Source of the DNA: Rhodospirillaceae bacterium
GTDB lineage: Bacteria > Pseudomonadota > Alphaproteobacteria > Rhodospirillales > Rhodospirillaceae
DNA length: 64,000 nucleotides
Assembly: GCA_028822445.1 (NCBI GenBank)
Contig: JAPKDQ010000002.1
Location: 434,001-498,000, forward strand
Reading direction: 5' to 3'
The notes beneath the pieces were generated by a model. It was not told the DNA's origin. It searched no databases and saw only the letters and a program-made list of their open reading frames with translations. The translations under genes and the position numbers were made by a program. Positions 28,500 through 39,658 of the stretch are shown here, one piece after another. How positions within the stretch are numbered: the stretch's first letter is position 1; every line of letters starts with the position of its first letter.

Positions 28500-29585
28500 A
28501 TGAATATCATTAGCAACTGGTTTAAGACGATTTCTGAAAACCCGCAGCTGACGCTGTTGATATTGTTGTTGGTGTTCGTCACTACGTCGATTCTATTAAC
28601 GGCGAGTATTCTTGCCCCGTTCTTGGCAGCCGTTGTTCTGGCATACTTGTTGCAAGTTTTTGTGGACCGGCTCGAGGGGCATGGTGTTTCGCCGTGGCTG
28701 TCGATTGCTCTGGTGTTTGTGGTCTTCGTGTTCCTGACTCTGGCCGTTGTATTCGGCTTGATTCCGTTGTTGATTCGGCAAGTCACACAGTTGACCCGCC
28801 AGGCACCGGAATTTATCGCCTATTTACAAGAAACGGTTAGTCACCTACCCGACGAATATCCATCGCTCATTACGCCCGCCCAGGCGTCTCAAGTGATGGA
28901 TCAATTGCAGACTGAGGTGCTTGATTTCTCGCAGGCCTTGGTTGGATCTCTAGGCGGCACGGTCGTTGGTCTGATGACATGGGTGGTGTATCTGATCATA
29001 GTTCCGCTCATGGTGTTTTTTCTGATTAAAGACAAAGACAAGGTTGTGTCTTGGCTGGCCTCGTTCTTGCCGCGCGACCGTGAGCTGACAGGTCGAGTCT
29101 GGGTGGAGGTCCACCGCCAATTGCAAAATTATGTAGGCGGTAAAGCCCTCGAGATTCTTATTGTTTCTGGTGTCACTTACATCACGTTTTCGTTTATCGA
29201 TTTGCAGTACGCCTTGTTGCTTGCAGTGATCACCGGGTTTTCCGTTCTTATTCCCTATATCGGCGCAGCTGTCGTGGCGTTACCGGTCGCCACTGTTGCC
29301 GTTCTGCAATGGGGGTTTACCAGCGATGCAGGGGTAGCGATGATAGCCTATGGCGTTATTCAAGCCTTGGACGGCAACGTATTGGTGCCTTTCGTGTTCT
29401 CAGAAGTTGTTGATATCCACCCCGTTGCGATCATTGTTGCCATTCTATTCTTCGGTGGAATTTGGGGGTTCTGGGGTGTTTTCTTTGCCATCCCCCTAGC
29501 CGTCGTCGTGCAGGCTGTGATCGGGGCTTGGCCCAGGCGTGGGCCAGATCCCGTGCAAAACGAGCCACTCAACAGGCCTAGCTAA
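28500..29585 (+). CDS. AI-2E family (PerM-like) membrane permease
   Basis: The 361-residue protein has the AI-2E family plan: two N-terminal membrane helices (LTLLILLLVFVTTSILL; IALVFVVFVFLTLAVVFGL), a soluble central region (ITPAQASQVMDQLQTEV), then further helices with VYLIIVPLMVFFLIKDKD and the family signature YIGAAVVALPVATVAVLQWG, and EVVDIHPVAIIVAILFFGGIWGFWGV at the end. Members move diverse small solutes or ions and few have known substrates; a role in autoinducer transport should not be assumed. It lies just ahead of the TRAP genes, with a micro-ORF between. Confidence 0.9.
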   Translation: MNIISNWFKTISENPQLTLLILLLVFVTTSILLTASILAPFLAAVVLAYLLQVFVDRLEGHGVSPWLSIALVFVVFVFLTLAVVFGLIPLLIRQVTQLTRQAPEFIAYLQETVSHLPDEYPSLITPAQASQVMDQLQTEVLDFSQALVGSLGGTVVGLMTWVVYLIIVPLMVFFLIKDKDKVVSWLASFLPRDRELTGRVWVEVHRQLQNYVGGKALEILIVSGVTYITFSFIDLQYALLLAVITGFSVLIPYIGAAVVALPVATVAVLQWGFTSDAGVAMIAYGVIQALDGNVLVPFVFSEVVDIHPVAIIVAILFFGGIWGFWGVFFAIPLAVVVQAVIGAWPRRGPDPVQNEPLNRPS

Positions 29586-29591
29586 ACCATG

Positions 29592-29705
29592 ATGACCGCG
29601 GCTACGCTGCAGGACTGGCTGCGCTGGCCGACCGAAAAGGATCGCGCTCTTGCCGCCGAAGCTGCTGTAACGGTGCACCTGAAAACAGGACACCTGCTCG
29701 TATGA
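29592..29705 (+). CDS. 37-residue micro-ORF coupled to the TRAP binding protein
   Basis: Two adjacent in-frame ATGs (29589, 29592) begin four bases after the permease stop and open MTAATLQDWLRWPTEKDRAL plus 17 residues. Its stop overlaps the next ATG (ATGA), so ribosomes could pass straight to the TRAP gene. The composition is protein-like (amphipathic helix LQDWLRW). It may be a coupling leader or the start of a lost gene. Confidence 0.3.
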   Translation: MTAATLQDWLRWPTEKDRALAAEAAVTVHLKTGHLLV

Positions 29706-30706
29706 TACGAGAGATGAGACGGCGTGACGTCCTGGGAGCAGGCGTGGCATTGACTGTTGTGGCTTGTGGTCGACTAGAGCCAGGCACCCATTGGGACTTG
29801 TCTATGCCTTGGGGTCCCAGTGAGTATCACGTCGCGAACGCTATTCGCTTTGCGGACGAGGTTAAGGTGCTGACCCAGGGCGATCTCACGATCCACGTTC
29901 ACCCTGGCGCTGTTCTTGGTATTAAGGGGCCAGAAACGATGCGTGCGGTGGAAGAAGGCATCGTCGACATGGCCGATGCCGCTAGCTTCCATCAAGTTGG
30001 AACAGAGCCGCTATTAGGGTTTGAATCTCTCCCCTACCTTGTTGATGACATCGATCAGTTGGCTCTGTTGTATGAGATCATTCGACCCGACGTCGAAGCG
30101 GCGTATGCACGGCATGGTCTTCGCGTGGTCTATATTGTCCCCTGGCCAAACCAGAATTTCTTCTTTGATAAACTCATCACGAGCGTTGCAGATTTAGAAG
30201 GTCTGACGATGCGGTCATATGACAAATCGTCAACGGATCTCGTCCGGGGTTTGAATATGACGCCGATTCAAATGCCATCGCCCGATGTTGTGCCTGCATT
30301 AGCATCTGGTGCGCTGGACGGTGTGATGACATCTACGACCACTGCGTCCGCTCAAAAATACTGGGAATTCCTCAAGTACACGTTGCGCTCCAATCACACA
30401 TGGTCGTGTAACATTCTTGCCGTCAATGAGCGAGTCTGGCAGCGGCTTCCGTGGGAGACTCAAGCCGGCGTTGCAGGTGTCGCCCGCGCGTTGGAGCCCG
30501 AGTTCTGGGAAATTGCAAGGCGTGATGACCTCAAAGAACTCCGTGTCCTCGAGGCTAACGGCATGACCACTCAAGAGATGCCCCCCGCACTCCTTGCTGA
30601 AATGCGGGCGCTATCCCAGCCCATTTGGGATGACTTTGTTACGCGTGTACCCGAAGCTGGACCGTTACTCACGGCCTTTCTTGCTGCAGTTGGCAAGCCT
30701 TCCTAG
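29702..30706 (+). CDS. dctP: TRAP transporter substrate-binding protein, DctP type
   Basis: This periplasmic receptor captures a carboxylate-type solute for the TRAP permease. The N-terminus has RRRDVLGAGVALTVVAC, which combines a Tat-like twin arginine with a lipobox cysteine, so it is probably exported folded and lipid-anchored. The body has the DctP fold, with LTIHVHPGAVLGIKGPE, GIVDMADAASF and the ligand-contacting segment LTMRSYDKSSTDLVRGL. Length 334. The ligand is unknown. An internal ATG at 29714 would give a more standard Tat signal. It is followed after 2 bases by dctQ. Confidence 0.88.
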   Translation: MIREMRRRDVLGAGVALTVVACGRLEPGTHWDLSMPWGPSEYHVANAIRFADEVKVLTQGDLTIHVHPGAVLGIKGPETMRAVEEGIVDMADAASFHQVGTEPLLGFESLPYLVDDIDQLALLYEIIRPDVEAAYARHGLRVVYIVPWPNQNFFFDKLITSVADLEGLTMRSYDKSSTDLVRGLNMTPIQMPSPDVVPALASGALDGVMTSTTTASAQKYWEFLKYTLRSNHTWSCNILAVNERVWQRLPWETQAGVAGVARALEPEFWEIARRDDLKELRVLEANGMTTQEMPPALLAEMRALSQPIWDDFVTRVPEAGPLLTAFLAAVGKPS

Positions 30707-30708
30707 AT

Positions 30709-31242
30709 ATGCAGACCATTCTTAAAGTTATCGACCGTTTGTGTCTGGGCGGGGCTTACGCCGCAGCCGTTTTATTGGCGGCTCTATTTCTTCTGGGGTT
30801 TACTGAGATAGTCTTGCGCAGTGGGTTTGGCATCAGCCTTTCGTTCTCCGTTGAGTACTCTGGATACCTGCTTGTTTTGGTTCTGTTTCTTGGTTCTGGT
30901 TGGACCCTGTTGAATGCTGGCCATATCCGCGTCACCCTTGTCAGCGAAGTTGTTTCCGACCGGGCGGCGCATGTCTTAGATGTTGTCTGTACGACCGTCG
31001 CTTTGGTTGTATCCGTAATCCTGAGTATTGCACTTATCCAGTATACCTATGGAACTTGGGTGCGTGGCACGCTGTCGTATTATTCGTCTGAAACGCCACT
31101 TGCCTATCCGCAGGCGTTATTAGCCGTCGGCCTGATTATTTTAACCCTGGCGCTTATTGCGCGCGCGCTTCGCTTGCTGTCCGGCAGACCGGCTGACATT
31201 AGATCAGAGGTATCTGACGTCTCTAACAGTGAGGTGTCGTAA
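30709..31242 (+). CDS. dctQ: TRAP transporter small permease, DctQ type
   Basis: This 177-residue protein has four predicted membrane helices (YAAAVLLAALFLLGFTEIVL; SGYLLVLVLFLGSGWTLL; VLDVVCTTVALVVSVILSI; ALLAVGLIILTLALIARAL), the normal DctQ plan. It pairs with DctM in sodium-driven uptake of the solute bound by DctP. The stop shares a base with the dctM start (TAATG). The polar C-terminus (RSEVSDVSNSEVS) is unremarkable. Confidence 0.88.
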   Translation: MQTILKVIDRLCLGGAYAAAVLLAALFLLGFTEIVLRSGFGISLSFSVEYSGYLLVLVLFLGSGWTLLNAGHIRVTLVSEVVSDRAAHVLDVVCTTVALVVSVILSIALIQYTYGTWVRGTLSYYSSETPLAYPQALLAVGLIILTLALIARALRLLSGRPADIRSEVSDVSNSEVS

Positions 31243-32531
31243 TGGGCGCGCCTGTCGCTGTCGTTTTAACTTCTTTGACCCTCCTGCTTGGTGCGGGAGT
31301 CTGGGTTGGATTCAGTCTGATGGGCGTCGGTTTGATCAGCCTGACTGTTTTCCGCGACATTCCCGCGGCGACCTTTCTTGCATTTGATATTTGGAACAGC
31401 TTGAATACGCCAGAACTGGTTGCATTACCTTTGTTTATTCTGATGGGGGAAATCCTTTTCCACACGCGGCTGTCTGAGACGGTATTTCGTGGGTTGGCGC
31501 CGTGGATCGGAAACGTTCCTGGACGATTGCTCCACGTCAACGTTGTCGGATGCACGTTGTTTGCGGCAGTGTCAGGCTCGTCGGCTGCGACAACAGCAAC
31601 AATTGGCCGCATGACGTTGGCTGAACTCAAAGCGCGTGGGTACGACGAAGACCTGGCGATGGGATCTTTGTGTGGGGCCGGAACTCTGGGATTCCTCATT
31701 CCACCCAGCATCATTTTGATTCTCTATGGTGTCTTATCAGAGACATCCATCATTGATCTATTCGTCGCTGGCATAGTTCCAGGCTTCATCCTTGCGGCCT
31801 CCTATATGGCTTACATCGCAGCACGAGCTGTGTTGACGCCAGACCTCATTCCAACTGAACCAATTGGTGTGTCTTGGGCCGACAGGATTCGGGCTCTAAA
31901 GGACCTTGTACCTATTCTCGGTCTCATTGGTGTCATCATCGGATCCATGTATTCGGGTATTGCCAGCCCCACCGAAGCGGCGACTGTTGGTGTCGCCGGG
32001 GCGTTGGTCTTGGCCGCACTACAAAAGGCGATAACGCGAGAAACCATATCCCTCGCTTTTCTTGGGGCAATTAAGACCTGCTCTATGATTGGTCTGATTA
32101 TCGCTGGGGCTTTGTTTCTATCGAAGACAATGGCATTCCTAGGCCTTCCCCAAGCTGTGGCTGGCGCGATCGGCGGCCTGAATTTAAGCCCCTTCGGTCT
32201 TATCCTTCTTCTTACTGTTTTCTACATCGTTTTGGGCTGCGTCATTGATGGCCTGTCTGCCATCGTGATGACTTTGGCTTTGGTGCTTCCGCTTGTCTCT
32301 GCAGCTGGGTTCGATCAGGTGTGGTTTGGGATTTTCCTGGTAATCGTCGTGGAGATGTCACAAATCACACCGCCGGTCGGATTTAATCTTTTTGTGGTGC
32401 AAGGGTTAACGGGCGCGCCTATTGGCCGCATCGCACGGGCGTCGCTCCCCTTCTTCCTTATTATGTTTGCCATGGTGATTATGATCGCGCTAGTGCCTGA
32501 CCTAGTTACATTTTTGCCGCGGTCCATGTGA
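31242..32531 (+). CDS. dctM: TRAP transporter large permease, DctM type
   Basis: This is the translocation subunit, 429 residues with about 12 membrane helices. Signature parts are PLFILMGEILFHTRLSE, AAVSGSSAATTATIGRMT, LCGAGTLGFLIPPSIILILYG and the second repeat with DGLSAIVMTLALVLPLV and EMSQITPPVGFNLFVVQG. The two GSxxAT/TPPVG elements contribute to the ion and substrate sites. It ends the dctPQM operon. The following 279 bases contain no supported gene; a start-less hydrophobic reading of about 46 codons on the minus strand is present. Confidence 0.93.
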   Translation: MGAPVAVVLTSLTLLLGAGVWVGFSLMGVGLISLTVFRDIPAATFLAFDIWNSLNTPELVALPLFILMGEILFHTRLSETVFRGLAPWIGNVPGRLLHVNVVGCTLFAAVSGSSAATTATIGRMTLAELKARGYDEDLAMGSLCGAGTLGFLIPPSIILILYGVLSETSIIDLFVAGIVPGFILAASYMAYIAARAVLTPDLIPTEPIGVSWADRIRALKDLVPILGLIGVIIGSMYSGIASPTEAATVGVAGALVLAALQKAITRETISLAFLGAIKTCSMIGLIIAGALFLSKTMAFLGLPQAVAGAIGGLNLSPFGLILLLTVFYIVLGCVIDGLSAIVMTLALVLPLVSAAGFDQVWFGIFLVIVVEMSQITPPVGFNLFVVQGLTGAPIGRIARASLPFFLIMFAMVIMIALVPDLVTFLPRSM

Positions 32532-32810
32532 TAGTCACGCCTTCAAATATCGGGGGAACGCAACGCCGCGTGGCGCTACCCTGAGTTCAAAAAGAAGGCG
32601 GCCGCGCTCTCCCAGGTTAGGCCTGTCGTCTCAGGGGTCACCCAACACAAACATTCGCGTTAGCGTAGCTGCCAATACAACCGAGTTGCCAAGATGGGGG
32701 GATAAGAAGAGTGAGCACGCTTAGGAAAACCGTCTGGATCAGAAATAGACTGCTGAGAATAGCCAAGCAGACCCATAAATTTCGTTCAACTCAGGACCGC
32801 GGGGTGAGAC

Positions 32811-33605
32811 CTATTTCGGTTTAGTGGCTACAAACAGAAACCGCGTAATGCTGAAGAAGAACGCGCCATCCGAATTTAAAATTTCTTGTTCTTGCAGCCA
32901 TGCGGCGCAGATATTGGTGTCGATTCCACCTTTGCGTTCTGCATACTTTGCGATCCCATAAACTACTCCACCCGCATAGGTGTCTTCGCCCATGCGGGTG
33001 TTTACTAGCGGTGTGCCGCCCGCGTGGCTGAGCAGGTATCCTGCGTCCGTGATGAGCTTTGGCAGGCGACCCGGCAGGTCGGAATGAAAAAAATGTGAGC
33101 GATAGGAATCCAAAACGACTGCCATGCGCGCGCGATCTGTAGTGTTGATCACGGCGCTATCCCAGTCAGTATCCAATATTAGGAGGCGCCCGCCCGGCTT
33201 TAAAACCCGAAGCGCCTCTCTCAGTGCAGCGGCGATGTCCGGCACATATTCATAGACTTGGGTCGTTACAATCGCGTCAAGGGACTCGTTGTCTACGGGA
33301 AGAGAAACCGCGTCTCCGTCGACGATCGACACCCAGGGCCTGCCCTCGCACCGTTGCTCAGCGAGCGTGCGCATATCGGTGCTGGGCTCAAGGGCTATAA
33401 TACGACCGCCGTCGCCGACCTCTTCCGCCATCTCAAGTGCTAAGAGGCCGGGGCCTGCCCCGATATCCATGACATGCTCGCCGGCTTGGAGGTCAAGATA
33501 TTGACGCACAAAAGCACGCTGCGCGACGATGTCTGGGTTTTGGTATATACGGTCAACGCGGGCAGATGCCGCTGCATCGAACGCCTTTGGTTTCTCATCT
33601 GCCAT
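32811..33605 (-). CDS. SAM-dependent methyltransferase, class I
   Basis: The 264-residue protein has the Rossmann methyltransferase motifs: VMDIGAGPGLLALEMAEEV (motif I, near residue 46), IIALEPSTDM (acidic residue contacting SAM), IVDGDAVSLPVDNESLDAIVTTQVYEY and LRVLKPGGRLLILDTD. It resembles UbiE/arsenite-type enzymes at motif level, but without an assignable substrate. The gene lies 15 bases downstream of the FAD oxidoreductase and is probably in one transcript with it, suggesting a shared small-molecule pathway. This pairing is inference. Confidence 0.85.
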   Translation of the reverse strand: MADEKPKAFDAAASARVDRIYQNPDIVAQRAFVRQYLDLQAGEHVMDIGAGPGLLALEMAEEVGDGGRIIALEPSTDMRTLAEQRCEGRPWVSIVDGDAVSLPVDNESLDAIVTTQVYEYVPDIAAALREALRVLKPGGRLLILDTDWDSAVINTTDRARMAVVLDSYRSHFFHSDLPGRLPKLITDAGYLLSHAGGTPLVNTRMGEDTYAGGVVYGIAKYAERKGGIDTNICAAWLQEQEILNSDGAFFFSITRFLFVATKPK

Positions 33606-33620
33606 GGTATTGCCTAACCT

Positions 33621-35030
33621 TTACCAAGACAGCAGGCGCTCTCCGAGAATTTTACCAAATGCTAGCGCTGGCGTGAGCGATAAGCCGCCAACAAAAGCGT
33701 CACCAGAGGTGCGGCCAAAGCCTAGCACCTCACCAGCAGCGTAGAGGTTCGGAATGGCGTCGCCGCTTGTATTAAGGACCCGCAGGTTATCGTCAACTTG
33801 CAAACCTTCCGGGCTGAGCACAGTAATGCCCATGGATTTTATACCATAAAACGGTCCAGTCTCAATTTTTCTAATTAAGAAAAATTTATCCCATTCTTTA
33901 TCTTTTTTCGCATCAACGGCCGCGTTGTAATCTACAACCGTTGTGCTCAAGGCATCGGCAGGCACACCAAGCTCTTTCGCCAAGCCCTCAATGGTGTCTG
34001 ACTTTACAAAGTTTGGGTGGTTGCCAAATTTTGCTTTGTAGGCGTCAGGCTCGAGCATCGTGAGTGGGCTCGCATTCATAAGAATGCCCTCGTCGAACAC
34101 GATGTTCATGCGCATCCCCGGCTGCTTAAGAAGGCTTCGTTCGCGATAGTCGATACTTTGATGGTCTTCCTTCATGAAGCGCTTGCCGTTTACGTCGATA
34201 AAAATTTCCCAGATGTTGCGGGCTTTGGGTGACATCACGAGGAATTCGCCTGAGGTCGGATCATTCGGGTCTTCAAGGTAGCCAGCAAAGGTGCAAAGAA
34301 ATTTCTCTTTGCCGTCGATCTGCGCATTGAGTTCGCGCGCGGCCACGAGCCCATCACCGCGGGAGTAGGGGTTGCAGTGAGAACACAGGGGGATCTCTGG
34401 GTTAAGTTCGTTCCACATCTCCGGCCCTGCGGCGTAGCCGCCACAAGCCAAGACAACGTTTTTACCGTGGAAAATTTCTTCGCCGTTGGGTGTGTCGGCT
34501 TTAATGCCGGTCACTGCGCCACTGTCATTTGTCACGAGCCCAGTCATGCGATGCTCGAGGCGGAGGTCGATCTTTCCTTCGGCCACGAGTTTGTCATGCA
34601 CTGGCCGGAAGGCGTCGAGAATTGAGATGGCCGCGTTGTCACCCCACAGATACCGTCGTGTGCTGTAAGCCTCGTGGGCTTCACCAGCCACAGGTGTTCC
34701 CGCCGCAGGTTTAAATCCGATATCCATCATCCAATCGATGGTGTGTGCAGCGTTGTCCACAAACAAGCGCATCACCGTTGGGTCGATATTACCGTGGGCG
34801 ACCCGTTGGGCGTCTTCATAATGTTCGTCAGGGCTATCTACGATGCCCGCTTCTTTTTGCAGGCGTGTGCCCGCTGCAGCGATTTGCCCTGAGGACCAAT
34901 GCATTGTGCCACCAATGCGATTGTCGGCGTCAATCTGTAGAATTTTTGCCCCGCGTTCGGCTGCGCGAATGGCTAGTGGCAAGCCGGCTGACCCTGCGCC
35001 GACGCAAATAATATCCCAATTGTCTGACAT
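33621..35030 (-). CDS. FAD-dependent oxidoreductase, fumarate reductase/ketosteroid dehydrogenase type
   Basis: This 469-residue flavoprotein begins with the dinucleotide motif ICVGAGSAGLPLAIRAAERGAK and has the FAD-binding-2 fold, with GGTMHWSSGQIAAAG, VLACGGYAAGPEMW and the C-terminal NLYAAGEVLGFGRTSGDAFVGGLSL closing the FAD site. Members include fumarate reductases, tricarballylate and 3-ketosteroid dehydrogenases. No signal peptide or heme motif is present, so it should be cytosolic. Substrate unknown. It is the first gene of a two-gene minus-strand unit with the methyltransferase and diverges from the cupin gene. Confidence 0.87.
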   Translation of the reverse strand: MSDNWDIICVGAGSAGLPLAIRAAERGAKILQIDADNRIGGTMHWSSGQIAAAGTRLQKEAGIVDSPDEHYEDAQRVAHGNIDPTVMRLFVDNAAHTIDWMMDIGFKPAAGTPVAGEAHEAYSTRRYLWGDNAAISILDAFRPVHDKLVAEGKIDLRLEHRMTGLVTNDSGAVTGIKADTPNGEEIFHGKNVVLACGGYAAGPEMWNELNPEIPLCSHCNPYSRGDGLVAARELNAQIDGKEKFLCTFAGYLEDPNDPTSGEFLVMSPKARNIWEIFIDVNGKRFMKEDHQSIDYRERSLLKQPGMRMNIVFDEGILMNASPLTMLEPDAYKAKFGNHPNFVKSDTIEGLAKELGVPADALSTTVVDYNAAVDAKKDKEWDKFFLIRKIETGPFYGIKSMGITVLSPEGLQVDDNLRVLNTSGDAIPNLYAAGEVLGFGRTSGDAFVGGLSLTPALAFGKILGERLLSW

Positions 35031-35306
35031 GCTGACCCCTATGTTTGATTTCGCTTTACCATAGTCTAGTGCGGCTGGGTTCGCGCTGCCATAGTTCTTT
35101 AGGTGCGCGGCTAAGCCGTTCAGAGTTGTCTTCCTGGTTATAAAGAAAAGGGCCTAAAGTCATGTTGACGTTGTCTCAAAGGGGCCGGTCTGGCTTTGTC
35201 GATATTCAGTTCCACAATCTCGGGCCTCAAGGACACCCATGGGTCGATGTTGCGACGAAGCCGGCGTGAGGTGTTAACTTTTAGTGACAAAACTATTGTG
35301 ATTTAG

Positions 35307-35316
35307 GTAGCGCTAC
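35307..35316. promoter_or_regulatory. Palindrome gtagcgctac, LacI-family-like operator candidate
   Basis: A perfect 10-base palindrome with a central CG, about 70 bases upstream of the cupin gene and within the 352-base divergent spacer 35031-35382. LacI-family regulators favour such sites, which is the only basis for the suggestion. The spacer also has a 35-codon ORF at 35162-35269 that I do not support. Confidence 0.35.
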
Positions 35317-35385
35317 TCAAACGTATGGTTACTAAAGTCAGAACCGGGTAAATTTACCAGTCAACCGCTAAGTTAGAGGTGCATG

Positions 35386-36246
35386 ATGGCCAGGCCACAT
35401 ATCGAGTTCATCCAAAGTCAGGTCATTCCCTTTAAGTCGGGTCTCTATGGTGGGGCACGACCAGAAATCGAAACACGGATGCTCAGTGAGGACGACATGG
35501 ATGGGAGCGCGAGCACGGTGCTGCGCTATCCCGCCGGGTGGTCCCGCACCAGGCCGCATACGTTGGATGTGGACGAGGAATTTTTTGTTCTTGAAGGGGT
35601 GATGGAAATAAACGGACGTATGTATGGCAAACATGCTTACGCCCACTTGCCCAAAGGCTACCTCAGAGAAAGCCACGTTTCATCAGCTGGCGCTGTTGTC
35701 CTGACGTTTTTTTCTGGTGAGCCGCACGCGAGCGAGGCCGCTACCGCAACTTTTGAGTTCGATGACCGTCGCTTGGTTGAGTTTATCGACACCCGAACAA
35801 TGGCGGCACAAAAGGGAGAGCGGAAGCATATGAACTCTGGTGATTGGGACCCCTCAGGCACCAGCCATAAGAAACTTTATCAAGATCCAGATAGCGGAGA
35901 GCTGACCTGGCTGATCGGTCTTGAGCCGGGGTGGAGGTACAATAAATCTGAGACCCATCCCGTGGTGGAAGAAGAGTTTGCCATCTTAGGGGATATTTGT
36001 TTTCCGATGGGTGTGATGCGCGACGGCGGTTATTTCTGGCGTCCACCAGGCATTGAGCATGGCCCATTCGCGACCTGGGGCGGCACACTTCATCTATGCC
36101 GTTGCAGGGGCGGGCCTTTTTCTACGGACTTGCGAGAAACAGACGGCCCAAATTGGTCGCCTGATTATACGCCAACTCTACCGGCTGAGTATCAAGCCTA
36201 TGTAGATGCGGCTGGCGATAGGTTTGATTGTGAACCGGGATATTAA
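35386..36246 (+). CDS. DUF4437/ChrR-like double cupin protein
   Basis: The 286-residue protein contains two cupin barrels. The first has STVLRYPAGWSRTRPHTLDVDEEFFVLEGVMEING around residues 45-80, where the His and Glu are potential metal ligands; the second has LIGLEPGWRYNKSETHPVVEEEFAILGDI and a late PPGIEHGPF that supplies a further His. This layout matches DUF4437 proteins, probable metal-binding dioxygenases or sensors. Two adjacent ATGs precede MARPHIEF; I use the second. The divergent gene is the FAD oxidoreductase, so the two may belong to one pathway. Confidence 0.8.
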   Translation: MARPHIEFIQSQVIPFKSGLYGGARPEIETRMLSEDDMDGSASTVLRYPAGWSRTRPHTLDVDEEFFVLEGVMEINGRMYGKHAYAHLPKGYLRESHVSSAGAVVLTFFSGEPHASEAATATFEFDDRRLVEFIDTRTMAAQKGERKHMNSGDWDPSGTSHKKLYQDPDSGELTWLIGLEPGWRYNKSETHPVVEEEFAILGDICFPMGVMRDGGYFWRPPGIEHGPFATWGGTLHLCRCRGGPFSTDLRETDGPNWSPDYTPTLPAEYQAYVDAAGDRFDCEPGY

Positions 36247-36318
36247 ATGCATGCGCGCGTGAGGGTGCTAATAAATGTTAAGGTTAGAACCCTTATAAAA
36301 CCTGATGCTATGGGTATA

Positions 36319-36408
36319 TGGCGGAGAGAGAGAGATTCGAACTCTCGATACCCTTACAAGTATACTAGTTTTCGAGACTAGCGCATTCAACCACTCTGCC
36401 ACCTCTCC
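36319..36408 (-). tRNA. tRNA-Ser (anticodon CGA)
   Basis: Read on the minus strand, the acceptor GGAGAGG pairs with TCTCTCC, followed by the discriminator G and an encoded CCA. The anticodon stem CTAGT/ACTAG carries the loop CTCGAAA, giving anticodon CGA for UCG codons. The T arm GAGAG-TTCGAAT-CTCTC and a long class II variable arm (TATACTTGTAAGGGTAT) are clear. The total of 90 bases is normal for tRNA-Ser. Confidence 0.96.
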
Positions 36409-36593
36409 GCTTCCGAGAGGTTTATTCGAAAAGACTGCAATGCTCAAGGACAGCAAGGCTGTCCCGCCTGCAATTGTCAGAACTAGCCTATTGGCGGTTT
36501 TTCATTGGTTCTTGGAACAGTCACCCCGCGCTATAAAGACCCTAAAAAGCGCTGATTTGCTTGATAAATAGGGCAAAACCGCTACCAAAGGCG

Positions 36594-36621
36594 TTGACTC
36601 GGCGACGCGGGTGCGTATATT
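36594..36621 (+). promoter_or_regulatory. Sigma-70-type promoter for rplU-rpmA
   Basis: TTGACT (36594-36599) and TATATT (36616-36621) are separated by 16 bases and lie 54 bases ahead of the rplU start, followed by a GC-rich palindromic leader (gcgcgggctatggcccgc). Confidence 0.75.
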
Positions 36622-36675
36622 CCCGCCCAACCGCGCGGGCTATGGCCCGCCGTCTTGTTTTTCGGAAGATCAATT

Positions 36676-37056
36676 ATGCACGCAGTAATTAAGACCGGCG
36701 GTAAACAGTACCGTGTAGCCAAGGATGACGTGATCACTGTCGAGAGCCTTAAGGGCGACGCCGGTGCAGGTGTTACATTTGATGAAGTGCTTATGGTTGG
36801 CGACAAAATCGGCACCCCCCATGTTGCGGGTGCCGCTGTCCAAGGCAAGATTGTTGAACAGGCCCGCGGCGATAAGATCGTGGTGTTCAAGAAGAAGCGC
36901 CGCCAGGGATATGTTCGTAAAGCCGGTCATCGTCAGGACCTCACAGTTGTGCAGATCACTGATGTCGGTGGAGCTGCAAAGAAAAAGGCGCCCGCCAAAA
37001 AGGCTGCAGCTAAAAAAGACGATGCGGCAGACGCGTCGGTTGAAGACAGCAAGTAG
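36676..37056 (+). CDS. rplU: Large ribosomal subunit protein L21
   Basis: L21 binds 23S rRNA and is paired with L27 in nearly all bacteria. The opening [20 protein letters not shown] and the [20 protein letters not shown] segment are diagnostic. The protein has 126 residues because of a lysine/alanine-rich extension ([20 protein letters not shown]) beyond the usual core of about 103, which is common in alphaproteobacteria. The ATG has GGAAG upstream; an upstream in-frame start would lie in the leader and is not used. Confidence 0.97.
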   Translation: MHAVIKTGGKQYRVAKDDVITVESLKGDAGAGVTFDEVLMVGDKIGTPHVAGAAVQGKIVEQARGDKIVVFKKKRRQGYVRKAGHRQDLTVVQITDVGGAAKKKAPAKKAAAKKDDAADASVEDSK

Positions 37057-37067
37057 GAGACTGACTC

Positions 37068-37325
37068 ATGGCGCATAAAAAATCAGGTGGTAGTTCCCGC
37101 AACGGCCGTGATTCACCGGGTCAGCGGCTTGGCGTCAAGAAGTTCGGCGGAGAGAACGTTATTCCTGGAAACATTATCATTCGTCAGTGCGGCACTAAAT
37201 GGCACCCGGGCGAAAACGTAGGGCTTGGCCGAGACTTTACAATCTTTGCTTTGACTGAAGGTAAAGTTAGTTTCCGTAAAGGATACAAGGGACGTACCTT
37301 TGTGTCTGTTGACCCAGCGAGCTAA
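37068..37325 (+). CDS. rpmA: Large ribosomal subunit protein L27
   Basis: This 85-residue protein reaches toward the peptidyl transferase centre. It begins [20 protein letters not shown] and contains [24 protein letters not shown], both typical of L27. It begins 11 bases after rplU with a GGAG site and is closed by a strong terminator before obgE. Confidence 0.97.
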   Translation: MAHKKSGGSSRNGRDSPGQRLGVKKFGGENVIPGNIIIRQCGTKWHPGENVGLGRDFTIFALTEGKVSFRKGYKGRTFVSVDPAS

Positions 37326-37367
37326 CGTATCTAACTGCGACGTTCCGTCACCAGACAAAGTTATGCG

Positions 37368-37395
37368 AGGGGAATGGACGTCCATTCCCCTTTTT
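37368..37395 (+). terminator. Intrinsic terminator after rpmA
   Basis: Twelve-base perfect arms (aggggaatggac and gtccattcccct) meet to form a hairpin and run into five T. It lies 43 bases after rpmA and separates it from obgE. Confidence 0.9.
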
Positions 37396-37414
37396 CTTTG
37401 TTTCTCCGTGATGA

Positions 37415-39591
<2,177 letters not shown>

Positions 39592-39658
39592 GGTTGGACT
39601 ATAATAGGCGCTGTGACGGAGTCCGTTCGGATTAACAGCACCGATAAGGAGAAACGCC

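Noticed and set aside
32640-32800. Hydrophobic reading of about 46 codons on the minus strand
   Set aside because: It has no start codon in frame; at most a remnant.
35162-35269. 35-codon ORF before the cupin gene
   Set aside because: No ribosome site and no family resemblance; the spacer is more likely regulatory.
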